A DNA stretch of 64,000 bases from Paenibacillus sp. CAA11 (lineage in GTDB: Bacteria; Bacillota; Bacilli; Paenibacillales; Paenibacillaceae), in the NCBI RefSeq assembly GCF_003060825.1, contig NZ_CP028922.1, positions 1,226,501 through 1,290,500 of the forward strand, written 5' to 3'. The notes under the pieces were generated by a model, which searched no databases, was not told the origin of the DNA, and was given only the letters and a program-made list of their open reading frames with translations. Positions 9,572 to 16,845 of the stretch are shown in pieces; the stretch's first letter is position 1, and every line of letters starts with the position of its first letter. Made by a program: the position numbers and the translations under genes.

Positions 9572-9751
9572 TTAAATATGGAAAATTCTTGAGGCGCCGT
9601 TGATAATCAAATAGATACCGAGCACCCGGAGAGGAAGCCGCGAGGAGGTCCCGTCCTTGCGGAAGATCCACTTGGCAAGCTTTCCGATAAATATATTGAT
9701 AAGCATGCCGGCAAGCAGCTCGGCGATACTAAGCAGTAGCATGGCGTTCAT
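9572..9751 (-). CDS. Small two-helix membrane protein (59 aa)
   Basis: An ATG at 9749-9751 is preceded by AAAGGAG at 6 nt, and the frame runs 59 codons to TAA just inside a terminator. The sequence has a hydrophobic segment at residues 4-23 (MLLLSIAELLAGMLINIFIG), a basic loop (KLAKWIFRKDGTSSR), and a second hydrophobic segment (LRVLGIYLIINGASRIF). This is the shape of a small hairpin membrane protein. The family is unknown. It lies between the array and the ABC exporter, on the exporter strand but downstream of it. Confidence 0.7.
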   Translation of the reverse strand: MNAMLLLSIAELLAGMLINIFIGKLAKWIFRKDGTSSRLPLRVLGIYLIINGASRIFHI

Positions 9752-9792
9752 AAGGTTCTCCTTTGTTCAAGATTGTATTGGGAAGAGGGCCG

Positions 9793-10881
9793 TCAGATTG
9801 ATTTTTGGGCTTGAAGCCGGTGTCTAATGCTCCATAGAGACAGGCATATGGCAGCAATACCTATAGCGGCTAGCACAAGGATGCAGATCGTATTCGAGAC
9901 CTCACTGCCAGCTGTCACATTAGTCTTATTGATGCTTCGCAGCGCCCAGTACCCCGGAATTACCCGGGAAATGGCCTGGATCCATTCAGGAGCGGAGCTG
10001 TCTATGGGAAAGAAAGATCCTCCCAGAAGTCCGGCAACAGCCATCAGTGCTGAGCCGAGAACTGTGAAGTTTTGGTGGCTTCGAACCCGCGGGACAAGCA
10101 GCATGACGATGCCGCACAGGGCTAGCAGATAAGCGCTCCAGACGAAGATCGCTACTCCTATGGAATTCGTGAACTCAATATGGAACAGCCAATATCCGGC
10201 CAGCATGACTACACCAATGTTAAGGAGGCCGAACAGATAAGCTGAGACTAGCTTGGACAGCAGGTATCTTGTATAGCTTATGGGGAGCCCCAGCAATCTT
10301 GCGGTCAGCCCATTTTCGCGTTCGTCAACCAGAGTTCGGAAGCTCTGCATCACGACGAACCAGAGGAACATCACCATGAAGGCGTTAAGCCGCTGCCCGG
10401 CGGCCTGGTGAGCATGGCCAGCATGATCATCTTCTGAAGCTTGGATTAAATCAGATTTGGAGCCTGCTCCGCGGAGGTAGGCCATCTCTTTCTCAATATA
10501 GGGCCTAATCTTGGCCCCTAGGGAGCTGCCCTCGTTCTGCCAAATCTCTACCTTGGCCTCTCCGCCAAACTGCAAGCTGCGAGCAAATCCGGCCTGAATA
10601 TTAAGGGCGCAAGCCCTGGGATCTTTTTCAACGGCGGCCTCAAGCTTATCGCTATCCAGCAAGGTGAGCTTGAGTTCAGAATACTGCTCCAGCTGCTGGA
10701 TCAGCTGCCTGGAAGCCTTGCTCTGATCCGCATCAGCGGCATACAGCTTTACCGTTCCATTTTGCTCTGCTGAGGTAAATAGATAAGTCAGCAAGAGCGG
10801 GGCGGCGATGATCATAAGAAAGGCCAGACGATTATTCAGCATCAACTTCAGCTGCTTGCCGATGAGATACAGGGTTTGCAT
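9793..10881 (-). CDS. ABC-2 type exporter permease (second subunit)
   Basis: A 362-residue membrane protein with one N-terminal helix (LAFLMIIAAPLLLTYLF), a large extracytoplasmic region of about 130 residues, and five C-terminal helices from AFMVMFLWFVVMQSF onward. This is the usual shape of YhgE/LnrN-type ABC-2 permeases. AGGAGG lies 7-8 nt before the ATG. It overlaps the preceding permease by 50 nt, and together with the ATPase these form a three-gene exporter. The closest known arrangement in B. subtilis is lnrLMN (linearmycin resistance); the substrate here, probably a lipid-active compound or antibiotic, is inferred. Confidence 0.8.
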   Translation of the reverse strand: MQTLYLIGKQLKLMLNNRLAFLMIIAAPLLLTYLFTSAEQNGTVKLYAADADQSKASRQLIQQLEQYSELKLTLLDSDKLEAAVEKDPRACALNIQAGFARSLQFGGEAKVEIWQNEGSSLGAKIRPYIEKEMAYLRGAGSKSDLIQASEDDHAGHAHQAAGQRLNAFMVMFLWFVVMQSFRTLVDERENGLTARLLGLPISYTRYLLSKLVSAYLFGLLNIGVVMLAGYWLFHIEFTNSIGVAIFVWSAYLLALCGIVMLLVPRVRSHQNFTVLGSALMAVAGLLGGSFFPIDSSAPEWIQAISRVIPGYWALRSINKTNVTAGSEVSNTICILVLAAIGIAAICLSLWSIRHRLQAQKSI

Positions 10882-11704
10882 GGGGAATCCTCCTTCCGTT
10901 CATAAGCCATAGGGCTGCCAAGAAAAAGATAAGACCGATAGCGGCAAGAATCAGTAAGTCCTTATAGATATCCGCCAAGGTTCCACCCTGGAACATGGCT
11001 AGAAATGCGTTCATTGCTTTACCATTGGGTAGAAGCTGCTGTAGAGTCTGCAGCCCGGAAGGCAGGCTGTATTTATCAATAAAGCTGCCGCCGAGAAATC
11101 CGAAGCCATAGAGAATGGGTGTAGCAAAGCTGGAGATTTGGGTATGATCCCGGGCAGCCAAACCGAAGCACAGTACAATGCCTCCAATAGCCAGCCCGTA
11201 CATACAGGCGATGAGCAGGACATCTGCCCAATTCCCCCATCTGACGCCGAAGATGAGACGGCTGGCGATGATTACGACCAGCATCTGGACGACAATTGCC
11301 AGAGTCATGCTTGCAAGCTTGCCCAGCGCATAAATATAGCCTGAGGTGGGCGTAGAGCGAATCCGCGCAAAGGTGTGATTCTGCTTGTCCCGGATGATGC
11401 CGTGAGCCAGCTCGAATGCGGTTAGGATAGAGAACAAGACGGTCATGGCAGCAGCCTCATAAGGCAGTGCCTGCACCGCTGTGGACCCGCTGTGCAAGGT
11501 GACTATGGGCACATCAGATGGAGCAGAAGCGGCAATAGGCTGCGTTGCGCTCTCTGCTTCTGTGCGCTCAGAAGCGGACCCTCCGAACATGGAGCCTAGA
11601 ATCAGAATCAGGGCTAAAGGAAGCAGGATCAGCTTCAAGTAGAAGACCTTGGATTTGGCCAGCAGCTTTATATCGAGAAGCATCAGGCGAATCAATCGGT
11701 TCAT
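10832..11704 (-). CDS. ABC-2 type exporter permease (first subunit)
   Basis: A 290-residue permease with an N-terminal helix (VFYLKLILLPLALILILGSMFGG), a short external loop, and five further helices, including LTAFELAHGIIRDKQNHTFARIRSTP, the ABC-2 signature loop that follows the second helix. AAGGAGG stands before the ATG. It is shorter than its partner because the external domain is reduced. It is cotranscribed after the ATPase with an 18-nt gap. Confidence 0.8.
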   Translation of the reverse strand: MNRLIRLMLLDIKLLAKSKVFYLKLILLPLALILILGSMFGGSASERTEAESATQPIAASAPSDVPIVTLHSGSTAVQALPYEAAAMTVLFSILTAFELAHGIIRDKQNHTFARIRSTPTSGYIYALGKLASMTLAIVVQMLVVIIASRLIFGVRWGNWADVLLIACMYGLAIGGIVLCFGLAARDHTQISSFATPILYGFGFLGGSFIDKYSLPSGLQTLQQLLPNGKAMNAFLAMFQGGTLADIYKDLLILAAIGLIFFLAALWLMNGRRIPHANPVSHRQAAEVDAE

Positions 11705-11722
11705 TTGGGCATTCTCCTCCTT

Positions 11723-12655
11723 TTAGTCCCGCAGAGATCTGCCTGTGGCTTGCAGGAACAGATGCTCCAGATTGACTTCATCGTAGCGGAAGCTCGTAAG
11801 CGTAAGCCCCAGACCTTTTAGCGCTTCCAGGATATGTATGGCATTTTGCTCCTTCGGGTTCACAAACAGGGTAAGGCGGCCCGGCTCGGCCATCATACGG
11901 ACAACCCCCTGAATGAGTTCGACCTTCTCCAAGGCTTCTGATCCGGCTTGTTCATAATCCACGCTGAGCATATCCCAAGCCCCCAGCTGCTGCTTCAGCT
12001 GCTCCTTAGTGCCAAGTGCGATGAGCTGTCCGTGATCCATGATGGCCACGCGGCTGCACAGATACTCAACTTCTTCCATGTAGTGACTGGTATAGATTAC
12101 GGTCATCCTCCGCTCCTGATTGAGCCTCTTGACCGTCTCCAGAATATGATTGCGGGATTGGGGGTCAATGCCGACGGTGGGCTCATCGAGAATCAGCAGC
12201 TGCGGATCGTTCATTAGCGCGGCTCCGATATTTACCCGGCGCTTCATGCCGCCAGAGAATTCGCGGACATCCTGATTCTTCTTGTCGAGGAGTCCGACCA
12301 TTTCGAGCACCTCATCCACTTTGCGGCGCAGACCTGCTCCTGAAAGGCCGTATAGGCTGCCGAATAGTGATAGATTGTCTTTGGCTGAGAGCGTATCGTA
12401 TAGTGCGATGTCCTGAGGCACAATGCCCATGATTTGTTTGGCTGCTCTCGGTTCTGCGGCCAGGTTGTGTCCGCCGATCCAAATCTCTCCGCGATTAGGG
12501 GAGAGCAGGCTTGAGATCATAGATACCGTTGTTGATTTCCCGGCCCCGTTCGGGCCAAGCAGTCCCAGAACTTCACCTTGTTGAACATGCAGGTTGAGGT
12601 CGTTCACTACGGTTCGATCTCCATAGTGCTTGGTGAGGTGAATCAGTTTGAGCAT
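11723..12655 (-). CDS. ABC exporter ATP-binding protein
   Basis: A 310-residue ATPase that powers the two ABC-2 permeases. Walker A is GPNGAGKST at residues 34-42, the signature is FSGGMKRR, Walker B is LLILDEPTVGID, and the H-loop is in YTSHYMEEVE. The C-terminal 90 residues form the extension typical of drug- and lantibiotic-exporting ATPases such as LnrL and DrrA. AGGAGG precedes the ATG. It is the first gene of the operon, and its upstream region holds a tandem GTATGACTTT repeat. Confidence 0.9.
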   Translation of the reverse strand: MLKLIHLTKHYGDRTVVNDLNLHVQQGEVLGLLGPNGAGKSTTVSMISSLLSPNRGEIWIGGHNLAAEPRAAKQIMGIVPQDIALYDTLSAKDNLSLFGSLYGLSGAGLRRKVDEVLEMVGLLDKKNQDVREFSGGMKRRVNIGAALMNDPQLLILDEPTVGIDPQSRNHILETVKRLNQERRMTVIYTSHYMEEVEYLCSRVAIMDHGQLIALGTKEQLKQQLGAWDMLSVDYEQAGSEALEKVELIQGVVRMMAEPGRLTLFVNPKEQNAIHILEALKGLGLTLTSFRYDEVNLEHLFLQATGRSLRD

Positions 12656-12745
12656 ATACAGTGTCCTCCTGCGAAATGAACTTGTTGTTTTATAAGTGTA
12701 AGGCTTTGGACGGGGTTCTCCTATTCACGAAAGTACTTGTTTGCT

Positions 12746-12778
12746 GTATGACTTTAGCGAGTGTACGAGTATGACTTT
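12746..12778. repeat. Tandem 10-bp repeat in the exporter/12846 divergent promoter
   Basis: GTATGACTTT occurs at 12746-12755 and 12769-12778, 23 bp apart start to start. The second copy is also part of a small palindrome, ATGAC-TTTC-GTCAT (12771-12784). This could be an operator for an unidentified regulator of the exporter. Confidence 0.45.
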
Positions 12779-12845
12779 CGTCATAATCTGCCTATGTGGT
12801 GTGACTTATCGAAGAAATGATGAATAAGAAGGGAGGGATTTTATT

Positions 12846-13073
12846 TTGGCTTGGAATATAGGGTTGCTTAGTATTCAAGCTGATCCGGGGGAAGCAGAGC
12901 AGCTGCTGGATGTCTTTTATAAATCTAGTGAAGGCCTATATTTCGAGGATGTGACCTCTGTAATGATGGGGTCGGCGCTTGGAGTAGCTCATGCCAAGCC
13001 CTGGCTTCTGATCTTGGATACAGAAGGGCGGTTTATTTATCAGCCGGAGTTTGCCTTAGAAGCTGTCCCGTAA
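12846..13073 (+). CDS. Small hypothetical protein (75 aa)
   Basis: A 75-residue soluble protein starting with TTG, with GGGAGG about 8 nt upstream. The sequence (WNIGLLSIQADPGEAEQLLD, YFEDVTSVMMGSALG, KPWLLILDTEGRF) reads like the N-terminal domain of a larger protein, so it may be truncated. It is divergent from the ABC exporter. I do not recognise the family. Confidence 0.5.
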   Translation: MAWNIGLLSIQADPGEAEQLLDVFYKSSEGLYFEDVTSVMMGSALGVAHAKPWLLILDTEGRFIYQPEFALEAVP

Positions 13074-13226
13074 GTATAAGGTAAAGTCTTTTTGGTTATC
13101 GGAAGAGCTTATTTACAGGGACTATCATTTTGGTTTTCTTAAGAAAGGTGGGGTGAAGCAGGGAATTAGGGGCAGTACAGAGGGCCGGAAATACCTTGCA
13201 TCGCAGGGAATAAGGGCAGTAGACGA

Positions 13227-13337
13227 GTGGGGAGAGACCAGATCATAGAGAAGGAGATCTTTGGCCAGTCCAGAGAAGAATACGGAACAAGTCTGATGGA
13301 TTTGAGATACAGTAAGTACGAGTTGGATCATACGTGA
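13227..13337 (+). pseudogene. Possible gene remnant
   Basis: An open frame to TGA 13335-13337 reads IIEKEIFGQSREEYG then TSLMDLRYSKYELDHT, which looks like a genuine protein C-terminus. It has no ribosome-binding site, and the frame is broken by TAG about 90 nt upstream of the GTG at 13227. It probably belongs to a decayed gene in the 13074-13377 gap; this is inference. Confidence 0.3.
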
Positions 13338-13350
13338 GTAGGCAAATATA

Positions 13351-13379
13351 AAAAATGGCTCCTTGCTTAAGGGGCCATT
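13351..13379 (-). terminator. Terminator for the 13378-15761 operon
   Basis: AATGGCTCC (13354-13362) pairs with GGGGCCATT (13371-13379) with one wobble. The minus-strand exit is T-rich (ATTTTTTATATTT). Confidence 0.7.
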
Positions 13380-13908
13380 AATATTTCTCTAAAATGAGCC
13401 AGATCACCTTGTGCGGCGATTCTCCAGTTTTCGCATAGACGAATCTGGCTCTTAACCCATGCTGCTTATCATAGTACGTTCTGGAGTTAAGTCCTTGTTC
13501 ACGGTTATAGCTCTTCACGATATAATGGGTGCCCAGTTCATGCTCGACATCGGTTAATGTGCTTAAGCGTCCGCCTAATACGCTCGCTATTCCTTTATCG
13601 GTCAAAGTCTGCACCTGAACGATCTTTCCACTGCGGTCCGTAACTAGCAGGAAGTCTTCATAATAAGTGTAAGAAAGTTTCTTCTTAACCCTATCTTCGA
13701 ACTGAGATGACTTGGAGAAGCGGGTGAGGTCCACCTCGTCTATGTTCCGGTCAGGTACGATTCCTTCGATGGAAAGAGAGGTTAGGTCTGTGGATGGCAG
13801 TTGCTTAATCATTGATTGATTCCGCAAGAATATCGCGAGAATGATCAGCGCCGCCACAACGAGGGCCATTAAAATGTACTTGATGCTTCTGCCGGATTTC
13901 AATTTCAT
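13378..13908 (-). CDS. Membrane-anchored extracellular protein of unknown function
   Basis: A 176-residue protein with a basic N-terminus and a single helix (YILMALVVAALIILAIFL, residues 11-28), then about 145 residues predicted outside the cell. No family is recognised. AAGGAG lies before the ATG, 11 nt after the foldase-like gene. It is the last gene of a three-gene minus-strand unit with a secreted cysteine-rich protein and a PrsA-like protein, so a role in their processing, folding or immunity is possible. Confidence 0.6.
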   Translation of the reverse strand: MKLKSGRSIKYILMALVVAALIILAIFLRNQSMIKQLPSTDLTSLSIEGIVPDRNIDEVDLTRFSKSSQFEDRVKKKLSYTYYEDFLLVTDRSGKIVQVQTLTDKGIASVLGGRLSTLTDVEHELGTHYIVKSYNREQGLNSRTYYDKQHGLRARFVYAKTGESPHKVIWLILEKY

Positions 13909-13919
13909 CTTCGTTCTCC

Positions 13920-14705
13920 TTATTGATAGGCAATGGTGTATTCATTCTTAATGACACCCAGAATATCAGCCCTAATCTTGAGATAATTCGTATTGAAATA
14001 GAAATTCTTAAACTTTTCCTTGTTCTCTTCCGTGTATTTTAACTCACGACTTACATATGCCAGCATCATCTCATGATTATCCAGCATGACATGATAATAA
14101 TCCCCTTTGGAGGAGGTATCCATTGCTTTTAAATCGGCTATAGAAGGCTTCAGCATTTCTTCCACATTCACGCTGTACTTATTATCAATACTGGCTAAAC
14201 TGACATTATTCTTGAACTCCTCCAGAACGCTCATAAGGACTTGATGGTCCTGTCCCGTAACGGTTTGCAGATCATAGAGCACTGGCTCCGTCTTGAAGGT
14301 GGATTGGTAATACTCGGCAATATCCTTGTCGGCATCTGCCACAAGATCATAGAGCTTATATATATAATAAACCTCAAGCTTCTGATCTTGTCCACTTTTA
14401 CGGGTAACCACATCCGGAAATTTCTCCATGAGTTGCTCCAATTCCTCTTGCTTCGGAGGAGAAATATGATTCTCTGAAGCTCTAAGCCGGATGACATTGC
14501 TGTTCTCCAAAGAATGCAAGGTTGAGGTTTTATATTTCTGCATCAGAATTTCTTTCATTTTATTCTCCGTAAGCACCGGCTGATTGTTGATACGAAGCAC
14601 GACACTGTCTTGATCCTTCCTGCTGCCGGCAAAATAGACATTCAAACTTGCACTGGCTGCCAAGGCGGCAGCTAGCAGACCTATGGTTATTTTGGTGAAA
14701 TTCAT
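13920..14705 (-). CDS. PrsA/SurA-like anchored foldase-type protein
   Basis: A 261-residue protein with an N-terminal hydrophobic anchor or uncleaved signal (ITIGLLAAALAASASLNVYFAG). Residues from about 32 (VVLRINNQPVLTENKMKEILMQKY) resemble the N-terminal chaperone module of the PrsA/SurA family. A clear parvulin domain is not visible, so it may be a chaperone without isomerase activity. The ATG at 14705 is preferred (TAGGAG 11 nt upstream) over an upstream start that would put 12 polar residues before the anchor. It lies between the secreted cysteine-rich protein and an anchored partner. Confidence 0.6.
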   Translation of the reverse strand: MNFTKITIGLLAAALAASASLNVYFAGSRKDQDSVVLRINNQPVLTENKMKEILMQKYKTSTLHSLENSNVIRLRASENHISPPKQEELEQLMEKFPDVVTRKSGQDQKLEVYYIYKLYDLVADADKDIAEYYQSTFKTEPVLYDLQTVTGQDHQVLMSVLEEFKNNVSLASIDNKYSVNVEEMLKPSIADLKAMDTSSKGDYYHVMLDNHEMMLAYVSRELKYTEENKEKFKNFYFNTNYLKIRADILGVIKNEYTIAYQ

Positions 14706-14790
14706 CTGTGCTTCAACTCCTAACGGGGAATAGATGATCATCGGGCGTTATTCCTTAATAGACGAATGGAGAAGAATCTGTTCCATATGA

Positions 14791-14857
14791 AGATGGTCAA
14801 CTCTTGAGACGGTGATAGATGAGGTCCTAGCTATCCCTGACAAGAGTTGACGCATCT
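14791..14857. repeat. Intercistronic hairpin
   Basis: GTCAACTCTTG (14796-14806) is perfectly inverted at 14841-14851, and the stem is extended by AGATG/CATCT with a one-base bulge. Only a weak T-tract follows on the minus strand. It separates the exported-protein gene from the foldase gene and could lower expression of the downstream pair. Confidence 0.6.
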
Positions 14858-14873
14858 TAATTTAAATTACGGC

Positions 14874-15761
14874 TTATCTAAAATGGAAGTAGCGGCTTAA
14901 GCCCTGTTCACCCGAGCATGTGGCTTCTTTGGAGTTAGCCTTGTTAGGGGCAATGCCAGCCTCGCAATGGTTCGGAACAAGCGGAAGATCGTCGGCTACA
15001 CAAGCCAGGGTTACAGAAGCTGACGTATCACAGTCACTGCCTACAAAGTTCTTCAGTCCTTGTACTGAGAAATGAGACCAGTATTTATTGTCGCCTTTGG
15101 GCCCGTTGAAACGATTGCAATGAAGTCTCTTGCCTGTAACGCCGGCTTCCCCTTCTGACCAATAAGGATTGGTGCTGGAGGCCATAGGCGAAATGCTGCT
15201 TCCGCTCTTGTGGAGCATATACTTAGCATCATTTTCGAGCATCGATGTATAGTCTAGGTCAATGGTGACAGAACCGCTGTCAACATTCCCAGTATGAATA
15301 TCCCGAGTAAATTTCATGTTGGTCTCTGGATCGGAAATTTGGAGCTGCAGTTCTTCACCAGAAGGAGCAGGCAGAACTACCTTCCCTTCCTGATCCGTAG
15401 TTGCGGTATTTTGCACAAGGCCGTCGGTGCCGCTGGCAGATACATTCAGTCCCTCATAATTCACATAACGTTCGAAGATGTTCTCAAGAGCGTTATATTC
15501 CCAGCCTGTGATCTGCATAGTTGAAACCAGGTCATTCAGTTCCTCGGAGCTGAGGTCGGCTGGCGCTTGAAGCGTCTGGCGGAATTGAACCTGAAGGCTG
15601 TATGCCTGGGTTGAGGAATCAACCGGTGCTTCAATGACTTCGTTGGTAAAATGAGCCTTTGCATCCCGTGCAGTATTCCCGCTTGCACTTGCGAAAGAAA
15701 TGGAACTGAGTGTCATTGCAGAAAATACGAGTAATGATAACAGAACTTTACTCTTTGTCAT
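14874..15761 (-). CDS. Secreted cysteine-containing protein, candidate target of the Agr-like system
   Basis: A 295-residue exported protein of unknown family. The signal peptide is residues 1-27 (MTKSKVLLSLLVFSAMTLSS then ISFASA-S). Residues 40-190 are a Ser/Thr/Glu-rich domain. The C-terminal 90 residues contain all five cysteines (C215, C244, C254, C266, C282) and end in an aromatic-basic tail (RYFHFR), which suggests a disulfide-bonded extracellular domain. The ATG at 15761 has AAGGAG 9 nt upstream; a longer frame would place the signal peptide 23 residues inside. A LytTR-type direct repeat lies about 170 nt upstream, between this gene and the divergent LytTR regulator. It could be a secreted toxin, adhesin or signal precursor; none of these is shown. 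Confidence 0.6.
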   Translation of the reverse strand: MTKSKVLLSLLVFSAMTLSSISFASASGNTARDAKAHFTNEVIEAPVDSSTQAYSLQVQFRQTLQAPADLSSEELNDLVSTMQITGWEYNALENIFERYVNYEGLNVSASGTDGLVQNTATTDQEGKVVLPAPSGEELQLQISDPETNMKFTRDIHTGNVDSGSVTIDLDYTSMLENDAKYMLHKSGSSISPMASSTNPYWSEGEAGVTGKRLHCNRFNGPKGDNKYWSHFSVQGLKNFVGSDCDTSASVTLACVADDLPLVPNHCEAGIAPNKANSKEATCSGEQGLSRYFHFR

Positions 15762-15933
15762 TTGAATCGCTCCTTCATGAATGAGTTGGTTGTTTCCTAC
15801 AAACATTGCAGCATCCAGCCTACCTATCACAACTATTACAAATCCCAGAGAGACTGTCCTATTCTATGAATGCCATCCCTCCTTTTCCTTTTTCTAGTAA
15901 AATGTAACATGAAAGCCCATTTTGAGCGTGAAT

Positions 15934-15963
15934 ATAGGCTGAGTAGTCTTTAAAATAGGCTGA
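15934..15963. promoter_or_regulatory. LytTR-type operator (two 9-bp direct repeats, 12-bp gap)
   Basis: ATAGGCTGA occurs at 15934-15942 and 15955-15963, exactly 21 bp apart. LytTR regulators such as AgrA bind pairs of 9-bp direct repeats separated by 12 bp. The site lies between the exported-protein gene and the LytTR regulator gene, 25 bp upstream of the latter's promoter. Confidence 0.6.
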
Positions 15964-15988
15964 ACGGCGGTCCTGTGTCACGTATTGC

Positions 15989-16017
15989 TTGAATCTGAAT
16001 CTATTAAAAACTATAAT
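15989..16017 (+). promoter_or_regulatory. SigA-type promoter of the Agr-like operon
   Basis: TTGAAT (15989-15994) is followed after exactly 17 bp by a perfect TATAAT (16012-16017). Confidence 0.65.
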
Positions 16018-16098
16018 TTTACATATAAGGTAAAAAGTATTTTTGTTTTGCATTTGGATAGGAGAGGATGCTTCTTTTTTAGAAAGGAGAGGCTTCGT

Positions 16099-16845
16099 AT
16101 GCTACGGATCGCAATTTGTGATGATGAGGCAGCGTACCTTGCAAGGTATAAAGAATTGCTGCTGAAATTTGAGATGCACACGGACTATACCTTTCATACA
16201 GAGGTATTCTCCACAGGGGAAGCGCTGCTGGAATATTATGAGCAGCATAGGGAGAACAGCTTTCATATCCTGCTGCTGGATATTGAGATGCCCGGGCTGA
16301 GCGGCCTAGAAACAGCGAGAAGAATCCGGCAGCTTCCAGACCATGATGTCAGCATTGTCTTCCTGACCGGGTATCCGGAATATGTGCTGGACAGCTTTGA
16401 CGTTCAAGCCTCTCAATATCTGATCAAGCCAGTAGATTATGAGCTGTTCGAACAGAAAATGAATATGCTGTGCGGGCATATTATGTCTAGCAATTCGAGA
16501 TTTTTAGTAGTGAAATCGAGCGGGGAGACTAGAGCCATTAAATGTAGCGACATTATCTGCATTGAAAATGCGAAAGGGCGTAACAAGGGCTGTTTGGCTA
16601 TTACGACGTGCAGCTCCCGATACACAGTAAGAGACACGCTACGAAGCATTACGGACAAGTTGCCAGAGCAATTTGTTACGATACATCGCTCTGCAATTGT
16701 AAATATGGCGCATATCCGTAGGTTTACAGCAGAGTTGGTGGAGATGTCGGACGGGAGTGTAATTCCTGTTGGAAGATCTAAGCTGCAGCATTTTAAAACC
16801 AGCTACACCGGCTATTTAATTAAGGAATTCAAAGCCTATGGCTAA
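16099..16845 (+). CDS. LytTR-family response regulator (AgrA-like)
   Basis: A 248-residue regulator. The receiver domain (about 1-125) has the acidic pair D8/D9, the phosphoacceptor D61 in LLLDIEMPG and a late KPVDYE lysine. The C-terminal LytTR DNA-binding domain (about 140-245) has the typical FVTIHRSAIVN segment. The ATG at 16099 has AAAGGAG 7 nt upstream and lies 82 nt after a strong promoter. The stop overlaps the kinase start by 8 nt, so the two are coupled. The likely target is the direct repeat at 15934-15963. Confidence 0.9.
   Translation: MLRIAICDDEAAYLARYKELLLKFEMHTDYTFHTEVFSTGEALLEYYEQHRENSFHILLLDIEMPGLSGLETARRIRQLPDHDVSIVFLTGYPEYVLDSFDVQASQYLIKPVDYELFEQKMNMLCGHIMSSNSRFLVVKSSGETRAIKCSDIICIENAKGRNKGCLAITTCSSRYTVRDTLRSITDKLPEQFVTIHRSAIVNMAHIRRFTAELVEMSDGSVIPVGRSKLQHFKTSYTGYLIKEFKAYG

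Noticed and set aside
9126-9671. Long minus-strand frame opposite the DUF4272-like gene
   Set aside because: It is antisense to a well-supported gene, has Pro/Arg/Ser-rich composition and no ribosome-binding site.
14874-15761. The exported cysteine protein as a classical lantibiotic, lasso peptide or AIP precursor
   Set aside because: It is 295 residues long with a normal signal peptide, and no modification, cyclase or AgrB-like protease genes are adjacent.
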